DNA from: an uncultured Selenomonadales bacterium
GTDB lineage: Bacteria > Bacillota > Negativicutes > Acidaminococcales > Acidaminococcaceae
Assembly (NCBI GenBank): GCA_900316935.1
Contig: ONEW01000010.1
Coordinates: 1-56,508 of the forward strand
Length of the DNA stretch: 56,508 nt
Direction of reading: 5' to 3'
Numbering within the stretch: position 1 is the first letter of the stretch; each line of letters opens with the position of its first letter. A model generated the notes under the pieces. It did not search any database. It was not told the DNA's origin and worked only from the letters and a program-made list of their open reading frames with translations. Shown here in pieces: positions 44,923 to 54,412 of this stretch. A program made the translations under genes and the position numbers.

Positions 44923-45447
44923 ATGCAAGGCTATGGGATGATCCACGTGTATACGGGGACAGGCAAGGGCAAGACGACGGCCGCCCTGGGGCTGGCGCTC
45001 CGGGCCGTCGGACACGGGGCCCGCGTCGTCATGATCTGTTTCATGAAGGGGGACCCGGAATACGGAGAAGCAAAGGCGTTCCGGTATCTGCCCGGTTTCA
45101 CCATCCGACAGATGGGCCGTGACAGTTTCGTCGATTTCCGCCACCCGGACCCGGTCGATGTGCAAATGGCACAGGCCGCCTGGGAAGAAGGGAAGCGCGT
45201 CATCGCCGCCAAGGAGGCGGACGTGGTGGTTCTGGACGAAATGAACCTTGCCATGGCCAAGGGACTTGTCAATACGAACGAAGTCATTGCGTTTCTGCAG
45301 ACGCACCGGAATGGTACGGAAATCGTCTTCACGGGCCGTGAAGCACCGCAGGAACTGATCGATATGGCCGACCTTGTCACGGATATGCACGAAGTGAAGC
45401 ACTATTACGCCAAAGGGGTGCCTATCCGGGACGGCATCGACCACTGA
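44923..45447 (+). CDS. cobO: Cob(I)yrinic acid a,c-diamide adenosyltransferase
   Basis: The 174-residue CobA/CobO-type enzyme has the P-loop [20 protein letters not shown] from residue 12, then [15 protein letters not shown] and [20 protein letters not shown], and ends in a histidine-containing segment. It attaches adenosine to cobalamin precursors or scavenged corrinoids. No other cobalamin genes are near, which suggests salvage or a dispersed pathway. It follows its own promoter and precedes der by 16 bases. Confidence 0.92.
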   Translation: MQGYGMIHVYTGTGKGKTTAALGLALRAVGHGARVVMICFMKGDPEYGEAKAFRYLPGFTIRQMGRDSFVDFRHPDPVDVQMAQAAWEEGKRVIAAKEADVVVLDEMNLAMAKGLVNTNEVIAFLQTHRNGTEIVFTGREAPQELIDMADLVTDMHEVKHYYAKGVPIRDGIDH

Positions 45448-45463
45448 GAAGGAGAGAACAGCT

Positions 45464-46798
45464 ATGGCCAAACCTATTGTAGCCATCGTCGGACGTCCGA
45501 ACGTCGGCAAATCCACGTTGTTCAACGTGCTCGCCAATGAGCGCATTTCCATCGTGGAAGACACGCCGGGCGTGACCCGCGACCGTCTGTACGCGACGAC
45601 GGAATGGCTGGAACGGGAATTCATCATCATCGATACAGGCGGTATCGAAATCGCCAACACGGACAAAATCGCCGTCTCCATCCGGGAACAGGCGCAGATC
45701 GCCATCCGCGAGGCCGACGTCATCCTGTTCGTCTGCGATGCCCGGACCGGCATTACGGACGAAGACGCAGAAGTGGCGAAGTTATTGCGTAAATCCAAAA
45801 AGCCCATCGTCCTGGCCGTGAACAAGGCAGACTCGTCCAAACACGAACTGGGCGTCTACGAATTCTACAATCTGGGCCTGGGCGACCCGATCCCCATTTC
45901 CGCCGCCAACCACATCGGCCTCGGCGACATGCTCGATGCCCTGACGGACAAGGTGAACCAGACGGTTCCCGCCGTCATGGAGGACGACGACGAGGATGAG
46001 ATCAAGGTAGCCCTCATCGGCCGGCCGAACGTGGGGAAATCATCCATCTTCAACGCCCTGGTCGGGGAGGAACGGTCCATCGTCAGCGATGTGGCCGGTA
46101 CGACGCGCGACGCCATCGACACCCCGGTGGTGCGGGACGGACAACGGTTCCTCTTCATTGACACGGCGGGTATGCGCCGTAAGGGAAAGATTGACGAACT
46201 GATTGAAAAGTACAGCATCATCCGTTCCCTACGTGCCGTGGACCGGTCCGACGTCGTCCTCATGGTCATCGACGCCGTGGACGGGGTCACGGAACAGGAT
46301 AAGAAGATTGTGGGCTACGCCCATGACGCCGGCAAAGGCATCATCCTGGTCGTCAACAAGTGGGACCTCTATAAGAAGGATAATTCCTCGACCCTCCGGT
46401 ATACGGAAGAGCTGCGGAAGGAACTGGTGTTCCTGCAGTACGCCCCGGTCGTCTATGTATCGGCCCTGACCATGCAGCGCATCCATCGTCTGCCGGAGGT
46501 CATCAAATACGTGGCGGAGCAGAGTTCCATGCGCATCTCGACTTCGGTGCTCAACCAAATCATCGAAGACGCCTGCGCCATCAATCCGCCACCGACGGAC
46601 AAGGGCAAGCAGCTGAAGATCTATTTCGCCACCCAGGTGAAGATCAAGCCGCCTACCTTTGTGCTGTTTGTCAACAATCCGGAACTGATGCATTTTTCCT
46701 ATCAGCGGTATCTGGAAAACAAACTGCGCGAATCCTTCGGCTTCGAAGGCACGCCCATCCACATGATTGTACGGGCAAGGAACGAGGAGGAGGACTAA
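45464..46798 (+). CDS. der: Ribosome biogenesis GTPase Der (EngA)
   Basis: The 444-residue protein has two GTPase domains: [14 protein letters not shown] from residue 9, and [20 protein letters not shown] near residue 185. A C-terminal KH-like domain with VRARNEEED follows. Tandem GTPases are unique to Der, which acts in 50S assembly. It lies between cobO and plsY, and follows the DUF512 gene as in other Firmicutes. Confidence 0.97.
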   Translation: MAKPIVAIVGRPNVGKSTLFNVLANERISIVEDTPGVTRDRLYATTEWLEREFIIIDTGGIEIANTDKIAVSIREQAQIAIREADVILFVCDARTGITDEDAEVAKLLRKSKKPIVLAVNKADSSKHELGVYEFYNLGLGDPIPISAANHIGLGDMLDALTDKVNQTVPAVMEDDDEDEIKVALIGRPNVGKSSIFNALVGEERSIVSDVAGTTRDAIDTPVVRDGQRFLFIDTAGMRRKGKIDELIEKYSIIRSLRAVDRSDVVLMVIDAVDGVTEQDKKIVGYAHDAGKGIILVVNKWDLYKKDNSSTLRYTEELRKELVFLQYAPVVYVSALTMQRIHRLPEVIKYVAEQSSMRISTSVLNQIIEDACAINPPPTDKGKQLKIYFATQVKIKPPTFVLFVNNPELMHFSYQRYLENKLRESFGFEGTPIHMIVRARNEEED

Positions 46799-46804
46799 AG
46801 ATCC

Positions 46805-47419
46805 ATGGACTTTTCCTATTTGCTGGCAGCGGGCGTCTTTCTGCTGGGCTACGTTTTCGGGTCCGTTCCCAATGGATTATGGCTCGTCAAGGCGCTGCAC
46901 CATATCGACATCCGCCAGTATGGCAGCGGCAATATCGGCGCGACGAACGTCTTCCGTACCGTCGGGCCTGAAACGGCGGCCATCGTGCTCATCGGGGACA
47001 TGCTGAAAGGCATCGTGCCGCTGTATATTGCCGACCACTGTATCGGTGCCGGTGCGTCCCTGGTAGCCATCACGGCGCTGGGCGCCCTGCTGGGACATAA
47101 CTATTCCCTGTTTCTGGGGTTCAAGGGCGGCAAAGGGGTTGCGACCGGCCTCGGCCTCTTCCTGTATATGCTGCCTGTGAGCGCCGGCGTGGGATTCCTC
47201 GTCTGGGCCGTCCTCGTGGCCGTTACGCGCTACGTATCGCTGGGGTCCATTGCGGCTGCCCTGGTTGCGGCAGGCTCGGCCTGGTACTTCGCATACCCCT
47301 GGCCCTATGCGGCGTTCGGCACGCTGGCCGCGCTGTTCGTCGTCATCCGCCACAAGGATAACATCAAGCGTCTGGCCAACGGTACGGAGAGCAAGATCAA
47401 ACCGGGCCGCATGAAGTAG
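46805..47419 (+). CDS. plsY: Glycerol-3-phosphate acyltransferase PlsY
   Basis: The 204-residue membrane protein shows the three PlsY motifs: GSVPNGLWLVKALHHIDIRQ with GSGNIGATNVFRTVG, LLGHNYSLFLGFKGGKGVAT, and a late RHKDNIKRL. It uses acyl-phosphate to start phospholipid synthesis. It follows der by six bases. A stretch of about 70 bases separates it from the ACT gene. Confidence 0.96.
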   Translation: MDFSYLLAAGVFLLGYVFGSVPNGLWLVKALHHIDIRQYGSGNIGATNVFRTVGPETAAIVLIGDMLKGIVPLYIADHCIGAGASLVAITALGALLGHNYSLFLGFKGGKGVATGLGLFLYMLPVSAGVGFLVWAVLVAVTRYVSLGSIAAALVAAGSAWYFAYPWPYAAFGTLAALFVVIRHKDNIKRLANGTESKIKPGRMK

Positions 47420-47494
47420 GGTTTCAACCCGGCTTGCAGCCCCGAGAGAAAGAGAAACCGGAATATAAAGCGATTGGAGAAGGAGATTATGAAC

Positions 47495-47938
47495 ATGAAT
47501 GACAAGTCTACGTTTTACCTGGTACGGGAAGAAATCCTTCCGGAGGCCATCAAGAAGACCATCAAGGTGAAGGAGATCCTGAAGCGCGGAGAAGTGAAGA
47601 CCATCAACGAAGCGGTAGAAAAGATGGGATTGAGCCGCAGCGCCTATTACAAGTACAAGGATTACGTGTTCCCGTTCTACGAGGCGAGCAAGGACAAGAT
47701 CATCACCCTGTCCCTGCTGCTGGAACATAAGTCAGGCGTCCTGTCCAAGGTCCTGAACACCGTGGCGGCTGATTCAGGCAGCATCATGACCATCAACCAG
47801 GGCATTCCCCTGCAGGGAGTGGCCAACACGACCATTTCCATCGAAACGAACAACCTCACCATCGACCTGGAAGCGCTCCTGGACAAGCTGCGCATGATTG
47901 ACGGCGTCAAACGCCTCGAAGTGCTGGGTCAGGTGTGA
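47495..47938 (+). CDS. ACT-domain regulatory protein, PheB/UPF0735 type
   Basis: The 147-residue protein has an N-terminal helical segment with VKTINEAVEKMGLSRSAYYK, resembling a helix-turn-helix, and a C-terminal ACT domain (LLEHKSGVLSKVLNTVAADS, then TISIETNNL). Such ACT proteins bind amino acids and often sit by aspartate-family genes. Position directly before homoserine dehydrogenase suggests threonine-branch regulation. Start: an ATG at 47489 is only three bases from AGGAG, so I chose the in-frame ATG at 47495. Confidence 0.8.
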   Translation: MNDKSTFYLVREEILPEAIKKTIKVKEILKRGEVKTINEAVEKMGLSRSAYYKYKDYVFPFYEASKDKIITLSLLLEHKSGVLSKVLNTVAADSGSIMTINQGIPLQGVANTTISIETNNLTIDLEALLDKLRMIDGVKRLEVLGQV

Positions 47939-47969
47939 TACAGCCATTTTCCATTGAATTGCATTCTGA

Positions 47970-47988
47970 CCGGTCCGGAGAGGACCGG
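47970..47988 (+). promoter_or_regulatory. Hairpin in front of hom
   Basis: CCGGTCC and GGACCGG form a 7-bp stem with a GGAGA loop, ending 14 bases before the start codon and directly before its G-rich ribosome site. It may influence translation of hom. Confidence 0.5.
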
Positions 47989-48002
47989 AGAGGGGGACCA
48001 AC

Positions 48003-49322
48003 ATGAGCAAGACCATCAAAATCGGCCTCTTGGGCTGCGGTACGGTCGGCGGCGGCGTCGCCATCGTACTGAACGAGAACCGGGAAGATATAGCGAAACG
48101 GGCCGGCTGCAACATTGAGATCAAGAAGGTGCTGCTCCGCAATACCAGCGCCAAAAACGACGTCGTGGAAAAATACCGCCTCGCGGTGACGGACAACATC
48201 GACGACATCGTCAACGACCCCGAAATCCAGATTGTCGTAGAACTGATGGGCCGCATCCATCCCGCCAGGGAGTATATCGAAAAGGCATTGGAACACGGGA
48301 AAAACGTGGTCACAGCCAATAAAGACCTCATTGCGGAATTCGGCGAAGAGCTCCTGGGCATCGCCGGCGGGAAGCAGGTCGATTTCCAGTTCGAAGGGTC
48401 CGTCGGCGGCGGCATCCCCATCATCACGCCGTTGAAGAACTGCCTGGCAGCCAATAAGATCCGGAGCATCATGGGCATCGTCAACGGAACGACGAACTAC
48501 ATGCTGACCCGCATGGCGAAAGACAAGATGCCTTATGAGGAAGCCTTGAAGCAGGCCCAGGCCCTGGGCTATGCCGAATCGGATCCCACGGCCGACGTGG
48601 AAGGCCTCGACGCCGCGCGGAAAATCGCCATCCTGGCCTCCATCGCCTTCAATATGCGTATCAGCCTGGAAAACGTCCATGTGGAAGGCATTGACCAGCT
48701 GGAGACGATTGATGTGGAATATGCGGCAGACCTCGGCTATGCCGTCAAACTGCTGGGCCTCGCCAAATGGTACCCCAAGTACGGGGTCAGCGCCAACGTC
48801 TATCCGGTCATGCTGCCCTTCCATCATCCCCTGGCCAGCGTCAACGATGTCTATAATGCCATCTACATCAACGGCGACGCCGTGGGCGAAGCCATGTTCC
48901 TGGGACGCGGGGCCGGACGCCTGCCGACCGCCAGCGCCGTCTGCGGCGATATCGTGGACACGGCGCGCAACATACTGCACGGTTCCACCAACCGCATCGG
49001 CTGCACCTGCTATAATGAAAAGAAGCTGTGCCCGCCGGACAAGGAAATGTCGCCGTGTTACATCCGCATGCAGGTACAGGACAAGCCGGGCGTATTGGCA
49101 GCCATCGCCGCCGCCTTCGGGGCCCAGCAGGTCAGCTTGTACAACGTCATCCAGAAAAAACTGCCGAAGCCGGGCCAGGCGGAAATCGTCGTCATCACGA
49201 ACAACATCAGCAAGATGAACCTCGACCTGTCCGTGCAGACGCTGAACGTTCTGCCGGTCGTCGACAAAATCTGCAGCGTCCTCCGCGTGGAAGACCCGCG
49301 CCTGGAGGAAACCGGCAAGTGA
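48003..49322 (+). CDS. hom: Homoserine dehydrogenase
   Basis: The 439-residue enzyme reduces aspartate semialdehyde to homoserine. It has the NAD(P)-binding GLLGCGTVGGGVA near residue 10, the VTANKDLIAEFGEEL and FEGSVGGGIPIITPLKNCL blocks, the catalytic GIVNGTTNYMLTRMA and ALGYAESDPTADVEGLDAAR, and a C-terminal ACT domain for threonine feedback (about 355-430). It is followed at 24 bases by thrB. Confidence 0.97.
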   Translation: MSKTIKIGLLGCGTVGGGVAIVLNENREDIAKRAGCNIEIKKVLLRNTSAKNDVVEKYRLAVTDNIDDIVNDPEIQIVVELMGRIHPAREYIEKALEHGKNVVTANKDLIAEFGEELLGIAGGKQVDFQFEGSVGGGIPIITPLKNCLAANKIRSIMGIVNGTTNYMLTRMAKDKMPYEEALKQAQALGYAESDPTADVEGLDAARKIAILASIAFNMRISLENVHVEGIDQLETIDVEYAADLGYAVKLLGLAKWYPKYGVSANVYPVMLPFHHPLASVNDVYNAIYINGDAVGEAMFLGRGAGRLPTASAVCGDIVDTARNILHGSTNRIGCTCYNEKKLCPPDKEMSPCYIRMQVQDKPGVLAAIAAAFGAQQVSLYNVIQKKLPKPGQAEIVVITNNISKMNLDLSVQTLNVLPVVDKICSVLRVEDPRLEETGK

Positions 49323-49346
49323 CGGCGGCGGGGAAAGGCTATCATC

Positions 49347-50270
49347 ATGAAGAAATCCATCCATGTCAGCGTGCCAGCCACCAGTGCCAACTGCGGCCCC
49401 GGCTTTGACTGCCTGGGCCTGGCCCTGAATCTTTGCAACGATTTTCACTATACGGTTACGGACGAACGGCCCGGCTTCCATCTGGAAGTGGAAGGGGAAG
49501 GCCGGGCCTGGCTGAAGCCTTCGGGACGCAATCTGGCCTATGCCTCCTTCCTGCGTGTCTGGAACGAGGTGACCGACCGGAAGCGCATAGGCATCTCCAT
49601 CCGCATGCAGAACCGCATTCCCCAGAGCCGCGGCCTGGGCAGCAGTTCGACCGCCATCGTGGCCGGCGTCCTCGCCGCCAGCGAGCTGACGGGCTGCCAT
49701 TTTCCCAGGGAACGCATCCTGGATTACGCCAATGAGCTGGAAGGGCACCCGGACAATGTGGCGCCTGCCATTTACGGCGGCTTCACCATCAGCATCCTGG
49801 AGCAGGGACGGCCCCACACACTGCGCATCGAACCGGCCATGGACCTGCAATTCATCGCCGTCGTGCCGGAGCAGCCGCTGTCTACAGCCTTGGCGCGCAA
49901 AGCCATTCCCGCCCAGGTGCCGCACAAGGACGCCGTCTTTAACGAATCCCGCACGGCACTGCTCGTAGGCGCCCTGCTTTCCGGACGGCCGGAATATCTG
50001 GCCTGTGCCCTGGAGGACAGGCTGCACCAGCCTTACCGCGCACACCTGATCTGCGGCATGGAAGACGCCTTTGCCGCCGGACGCGCCGCCGGTGCCTACC
50101 AGTGCATCATCAGCGGCGCCGGGTCCACCCTCATGGCCTATGCCTCTCCGGAAGCGGACGGTGACGCCATAGGGAAAGCGATGACGGACGCCCTGGCCCG
50201 GAACGGGCAGAAGGCCGCCTACCACACGCTGAAACTGAACCGGGAAGGCGCGCAGATTCTGGCAGAATAA
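49347..50270 (+). CDS. thrB: Homoserine kinase
   Basis: The 307-residue GHMP-family kinase starts with VSVPATSANCGPGFDCLGLA and has the ATP loop IPQSRGLGSSSTAIVAGVLA. The C-terminal part contains ISGAGSTLMAY. It phosphorylates homoserine for ThrC, encoded at 17613. With hom it forms a two-gene unit behind the ACT regulator. Confidence 0.96.
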   Translation: MKKSIHVSVPATSANCGPGFDCLGLALNLCNDFHYTVTDERPGFHLEVEGEGRAWLKPSGRNLAYASFLRVWNEVTDRKRIGISIRMQNRIPQSRGLGSSSTAIVAGVLAASELTGCHFPRERILDYANELEGHPDNVAPAIYGGFTISILEQGRPHTLRIEPAMDLQFIAVVPEQPLSTALARKAIPAQVPHKDAVFNESRTALLVGALLSGRPEYLACALEDRLHQPYRAHLICGMEDAFAAGRAAGAYQCIISGAGSTLMAYASPEADGDAIGKAMTDALARNGQKAAYHTLKLNREGAQILAE

Positions 50271-50330
50271 ACCGGGAAAAGCGGGCCGCAGGGACACCGG
50301 AAAAATTACGGTGGAAACCGGGCAAAATGC

Positions 50331-50359
50331 TTGACAAAAGGCTTGCGCCGTATTATAAT
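50331..50359 (+). promoter_or_regulatory. Consensus promoter of tRNA-Pro
   Basis: TTGACA (50331-50336) and TATAAT (50354-50359) are exact consensus boxes 17 bases apart. Confidence 0.95.
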
Positions 50360-50372
50360 GTCACATGTGATT

Positions 50373-50449
50373 CGGGGCGTGGCTCAGCTTGGTAGAGCGC
50401 TTCCTTGGGGTGGAAGAGGTCGCTAGTTCAAATCTAGTCGCTCCGACCA
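50373..50449 (+). tRNA. tRNA-Pro, anticodon GGG
   Basis: The 77-base sequence folds into a cloverleaf. The acceptor CGGGGCG pairs with CGCTCCG with one G-U. The anticodon stem CTTCC/GGAAG carries loop TTGGGGT with anticodon GGG at 50407-50409, and the T arm is GCTAG-TTCAAAT-CTAGT. The CCA end is encoded (50447-50449). It decodes CCC and CCU. It stands alone with its own promoter and terminator. Confidence 0.96.
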
Positions 50450-50461
50450 TTTCGAATCAAT

Positions 50462-50495
50462 GGCCTTTACGGACTGCTCCGTAAAGGCCTTTTTT
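50462..50495 (+). terminator. Terminator of tRNA-Pro
   Basis: GGCCTTTACGGA pairs perfectly with TCCGTAAAGGCC over CTGC, followed by six T residues. Confidence 0.95.
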
Positions 50496-50560
50496 GTAGG
50501 AACGGAAGTCCGGGTTTCCAGCGGAATCCGGCAGAAAGACAAAGAAAGAGGCAGAAAGAC

Positions 50561-51238
50561 ATGATCCGTACGTTACCGTTGGTTTGCTCCATTTGCGGCA
50601 AGGAATTCAAGCCGGAACACGAAATCCATTATCAGGACGACTATTCCGCCCAGCAGATTAAGGACGTCAAATTCGTCTGCGACGACTGCATCCGCGCCTG
50701 GCAGGAAAAATGGCAGATTGCCGCGGCGGAATTCCACGAAGCGGACTATGTGCTGACCGTCACCATCAGGCTGGAAGACGGGACGGTCCATGAAGATATG
50801 GACTGCACGCCCAACGAGGACACGAAAGCCGTTGTGACGGCGGAAGACATTCCGGTGGAGGCGCAGCGCCGTCTCTACACGTTTTATGCCGCCTGGAAAA
50901 AAGAAAGGGAAGCGCGCCAGCTGAAAGACTGCTTCTTCCACAAAGATGAGGAAGGCAACATGACCGCCACCATCACGACATACGGCGGGGAACATTACGA
51001 AAACCTGGGCATCCGTCTTTCCGAAGAGGGCGGACTGCTGGCGGACCGGGACGTGCCGGACTACATTCTGGACGAACTGCTCGTGGCCCTGCAGTCCTAC
51101 CAGTCGCAGGAAATCATGCTGAACATGCAGTCCACACCCCGCTCCCAGACCGCGCCGGCAGCCATGAAACGCCGCCAGGCCAGAAGCCAGTGGCCCGGAA
51201 CGTACCAGCCATTCAACAGCGGCAAGAACGATTTCTGA
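50561..51238 (+). CDS. Conserved-looking protein with N-terminal zinc ribbon, unknown function
   Basis: The 225-residue protein has two cysteine pairs, Cys9/Cys12 (CSIC) and Cys40/Cys43 (CDDC), spaced like a treble-clef or zinc ribbon. A beta-rich middle part and an acidic helical segment follow. The end is Gln/Arg/Ser-rich and looks disordered. No signal peptide or membrane segment is present. I do not recognise the family. The ribosome site is weak (AAAGAGG about ten bases upstream). It lies between the tRNA and prfC, and could be expressed with prfC. Confidence 0.65.
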   Translation: MIRTLPLVCSICGKEFKPEHEIHYQDDYSAQQIKDVKFVCDDCIRAWQEKWQIAAAEFHEADYVLTVTIRLEDGTVHEDMDCTPNEDTKAVVTAEDIPVEAQRRLYTFYAAWKKEREARQLKDCFFHKDEEGNMTATITTYGGEHYENLGIRLSEEGGLLADRDVPDYILDELLVALQSYQSQEIMLNMQSTPRSQTAPAAMKRRQARSQWPGTYQPFNSGKNDF

Positions 51239-51301
51239 TCGGCTGCACAACCGCCGGATAAAGACTGTTCCATAAACAGGGAACAGGGAAGGGAAACATT
51301 C

Positions 51302-52912
51302 ATGGATGAATTGAAGGAAAACATAGACAAACGCCGCACCTTTGCGATTATTTCACACCCGGACGCCGGCAAGACGACCCTGACAGAAAAACTGCTGCTC
51401 TACGGCGGCGCCATCCACCTGGCCGGCAGTGTCAAAGCCCGGAAGGCAGACCGTCATGCCGTTTCCGACTGGATGGAGATTGAAAAACAGCGCGGCATTT
51501 CCGTCACGTCGTCAGTCCTGCAATTCGATTACGACGGCTATCGTGTCAATATCCTCGACACGCCGGGCCATCAGGACTTTTCCGAAGACACGTACCGCAC
51601 GCTCATGGCGGCCGACAGCGCCGTCATGCTGATTGACGCGGCCAAAGGCGTGGAGCCGCAGACGAAAAAGCTGTTCTGGGTCTGCCACCGCCGCCACCTG
51701 CCCATCTTCACGTTCATCAACAAGCTGGACCGTTATGGCCGCGAACCCCTCGACCTCATGGAAGAGGTGGAGAAGGTCCTCCAGATCCGCGTTTATCCGA
51801 TTACCTGGCCCGTCGGCATCGACGGCCATTATAAAGGCATCTACAACCGTATCACGAAACAGGTCTCCCTCTTCAAGAGCGATGCCAGCCACGGCAGCAA
51901 ACAGCTGGAAGAGGTTACGGCGGACATCGGCAATCCCATCGTCCGCGAACTGATTGGCGACGAACTGTTCGAAAACCTGAAAAACGACATCGAACTGCTC
52001 GACATGGCAGGGGAGGACTTCTCCATGGACGATGTCGGCAAAGGCGACCTGACGCCCATGTTCTTCGGTTCCGCCATGACGAATTTCGGCGTCCAGGAAT
52101 TCCTGGAACGCTTCCTGAAGATGTCCCCGGCACCGCAGCCGCGGACACTGCAGGATGGCGAGATCATCCAGCCAGACAACCCGATGTTCAGCGCTTTCGT
52201 CTTCAAGATTCAGGCAAACATGAATCCGGCCCACCGGGACCGCATCGCCTTTATGCGCATCTGTTCCGGCACCTTTGAAAAGGGCATGTCGGTCTATCAT
52301 CTGCAAAGCAGCAAGGATGTCAAACTGGCCCAGCCCCAGCAGTTCCTGGCCCAGGAACGCACCATCGTGGAAAAGGCGTACCCCGGCGACATCATCGGCC
52401 TCTTCGACCCGGGCATCTTCGGCATCGGCGACAGCCTGAGCGACGACAAGCTGAAAATCCGTTTCGAGGATTTCCCTGTCTTTCCGCCGGAAATCTTCGC
52501 CCGCGTCCAGCCCAAGGATTCCCTGAAACGCAAGCAGTTTGAAAAAGGCATCATCCAGCTGTCCCAGGAAGGCGCCATCCAGGTCTTCCGCCAGAAACAC
52601 GTAGGCCTGGAAAGCTTCATCGTCGGCGTCGTGGGCCAGCTGCAGCTGGAAGTGCTGGAATACCGGCTCAAGAACGAATATAACGCCCAGCTCGCCATGA
52701 CACCGCTGCCTTTCACGGTAGCCCGCTGGGTTTGCGCGGAAAATCCGGAAAGCATTGAAAAACTGAAGGGCCTCGACAATGGCATGCTGGTCTACGACAA
52801 AAAGGACCGCCCCGTCGTCCTGGTCAACAACGAATGGGCCCTGAACTGGATCCTGCAGCGCAACCCGGATCTGCAGTTCCTCGTCGTACCGGCCGACAAG
52901 GCCATGGTCTGA
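51302..52912 (+). CDS. prfC: Peptide chain release factor 3
   Basis: The 536-residue GTPase recycles RF1 and RF2. It has G1 SHPDAGKTTLTEKLLLYGGA from residue 19, switch region KQRGISVTSSVLQF, G3 DTPGHQDFSEDTYRTL and G4 INKLDR. Domain 2 and 3 markers include VFKIQANMNPAHRDR and VVGQLQLEVLEYRLKNEY. The DAGKTT and TYRTL forms separate it from EF-G. Full length. Confidence 0.96.
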   Translation: MDELKENIDKRRTFAIISHPDAGKTTLTEKLLLYGGAIHLAGSVKARKADRHAVSDWMEIEKQRGISVTSSVLQFDYDGYRVNILDTPGHQDFSEDTYRTLMAADSAVMLIDAAKGVEPQTKKLFWVCHRRHLPIFTFINKLDRYGREPLDLMEEVEKVLQIRVYPITWPVGIDGHYKGIYNRITKQVSLFKSDASHGSKQLEEVTADIGNPIVRELIGDELFENLKNDIELLDMAGEDFSMDDVGKGDLTPMFFGSAMTNFGVQEFLERFLKMSPAPQPRTLQDGEIIQPDNPMFSAFVFKIQANMNPAHRDRIAFMRICSGTFEKGMSVYHLQSSKDVKLAQPQQFLAQERTIVEKAYPGDIIGLFDPGIFGIGDSLSDDKLKIRFEDFPVFPPEIFARVQPKDSLKRKQFEKGIIQLSQEGAIQVFRQKHVGLESFIVGVVGQLQLEVLEYRLKNEYNAQLAMTPLPFTVARWVCAENPESIEKLKGLDNGMLVYDKKDRPVVLVNNEWALNWILQRNPDLQFLVVPADKAMV

Positions 52913-52949
52913 CGGGCCGGCCGGAAATCGGAAAGGGAAGGAGTCTGCG

Positions 52950-53687
52950 GTGGATAAGATTGCTTCGATACTGGGCGTCCGTGTGAACGCCCTGACAATG
53001 GATGAATCCGTTGCCCTGCTGACAAAGAACACCCTGGCGGGCAAGCGTACGTTCGTCGTGACGGCCAATGCAGAAATCATCATGATGGCCCACGAGGACC
53101 CGGCCTACCGGGAGCTGCTGCTCCAGCGTGCCGACCTGGTGCTGCCGGATGGTGCCGGCACGGTGTGGGCTGGCAACTATCTCGGTTACCGCGTGCCCGA
53201 ACGCGTGGCTGGATACGACCTGTACCTGCGCCTTCTGGAAGAAGCGGCGCAGCACGGCATTCCCGTCTACTTTTTCGGCGGCAAGCCCGGCATAGCCGAC
53301 GAAGCCGCGGCGGAAGCAGTCCGGCGCTGGCCCGGTCTGAAGGTTGCCGGCTGCCGCAACGGGTATTTCAAGCCGGAAGAAGAAGCAGCCATCGTGGAAG
53401 GCATCAACAACAGCGGTGCCGGAATGTTGTTTGCCGCGCTGGGGGCGCCCAAGCAGGAAAACTGGCTGGACCATTATGCGTCCAGTCTGGAACCGGCCCT
53501 GCTCATGGGTATCGGCGGCAGTTTCGACGTACTGGCCGGCAAAGTGCAGCGCGCTCCGCGCTGGATGCAGGAGGCACGCCTCGAATGGCTGTACCGTCTT
53601 CTGAAGCAGCCCAGCCGCCTCGGCCGCATGATGGCTCTGCCGAAATTCGTGCTGGCCGTCCGGTCCGAAAAAAAGGAAAAGGATTAG
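52950..53687 (+). CDS. WecG/TagA/CpsF-family glycosyltransferase
   Basis: The 245-residue protein has VTANAEIIMMAHEDPAYREL, LPDGAGTVWA, VAGYDLYLRLLEEAAQHGIP with YFFGGKPG, and GAPKQENWLDHYAS, the markers of this family. Members transfer an N-acetylmannosamine-type sugar to a lipid carrier in teichoic-acid or enterobacterial-antigen synthesis. No other glycan genes are adjacent, so the product polymer is unknown. The start is GTG following GGAAGGAG. Confidence 0.9.
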   Translation: MDKIASILGVRVNALTMDESVALLTKNTLAGKRTFVVTANAEIIMMAHEDPAYRELLLQRADLVLPDGAGTVWAGNYLGYRVPERVAGYDLYLRLLEEAAQHGIPVYFFGGKPGIADEAAAEAVRRWPGLKVAGCRNGYFKPEEEAAIVEGINNSGAGMLFAALGAPKQENWLDHYASSLEPALLMGIGGSFDVLAGKVQRAPRWMQEARLEWLYRLLKQPSRLGRMMALPKFVLAVRSEKKEKD

Positions 53688-53711
53688 ACAAAAATGTTTA
53701 AATAGTATAAA
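53684..53711 (+). promoter_or_regulatory. Candidate promoter of the psd operon
   Basis: TTAGAC (53684-53689) and TATAAA (53706-53711) are 16 bases apart in an AT-rich gap. It would serve psd-pssA-glycosyltransferase. Confidence 0.55.
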
Positions 53712-53782
53712 ATTATAAGTCAGGATGCAATATCTTGTGTTCCCGCAGCAAAGAGCGGATACCAGGGAAAGGAGCTGCAGAC

Positions 53783-54412
53783 ATGCATATTTTACGGCAG
53801 GGTTATCCCTTCATCGGCACCATGCTTGTGATTGCCGTCATCCTGTACCTCTTGTTCGGCGTTTTCGGCATCGTGCTTCCGCTTTTGCTGGCGGCCTATT
53901 TCGCCTACTTCTTCCGCAGTCCCGACCGGAAGGTGAAGAAGGACCCGGACATATTTTACTCGCCGGCCGACGGCACGGTGATGGGCGTAACGGAATTCTA
54001 TGACGACGAATACCTCAATGCCGACGCGAAAAAGGTGACCATCTTCCTGTCCGTCCTCGATGTGCACGTCAACCGCGCCCCTCTGGACGGCACCATCAAA
54101 TACCAGCGTTATACCGTCGGGCATTACCTGCCGGCGTATGACAAGGAGGCAGCCTTCGAAAACGAACGGTTCGCCATCGGCTTCCAGAAGGACGGCCTGA
54201 AATTCCTGGTCATCCAGATTGCGGGCATCCTGGCCCGCCGCATCGATAACTGGGTCAGTCTGGGCAGCGAACTGGAGCAGGGCGAAATCTACGGCATGAT
54301 CAAATTCGGTTCCTGCACGGAACTGGTGGTTCCCAAGGACGTCGAAATCTTCTCCAGAAAAGGGGACAAGGTCAAGGCAGGAATCACCGTCATGGGGAGG
54401 CTTAAGCAATGA
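53783..54412 (+). CDS. psd: Phosphatidylserine decarboxylase, short form
   Basis: The 209-residue protein has one or two N-terminal hydrophobic segments, then SPADGTVMGV, TIFLSVLDVHVNRAP and the pyruvoyl cleavage site in KFGSCTELVVP, where the Gly-Ser bond is cut. Short Psd proteins of about 210 residues (archaetidylserine decarboxylase type) are common in Firmicutes and Archaea. The ATG at 53783 follows AAAGGAG. It overlaps pssA by four bases. Confidence 0.94.
   Translation: MHILRQGYPFIGTMLVIAVILYLLFGVFGIVLPLLLAAYFAYFFRSPDRKVKKDPDIFYSPADGTVMGVTEFYDDEYLNADAKKVTIFLSVLDVHVNRAPLDGTIKYQRYTVGHYLPAYDKEAAFENERFAIGFQKDGLKFLVIQIAGILARRIDNWVSLGSELEQGEIYGMIKFGSCTELVVPKDVEIFSRKGDKVKAGITVMGRLKQ

Noticed and set aside
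43612..45840. Open frame of 742 codons antisense to the DUF512, cobO and der genes
   Set aside because: It runs across three genes and two promoters without any recognisable domain.
47907..50297. Open frame of 796 codons antisense to hom and thrB
   Set aside because: Same reasoning: no domain, and it covers two well-supported genes.
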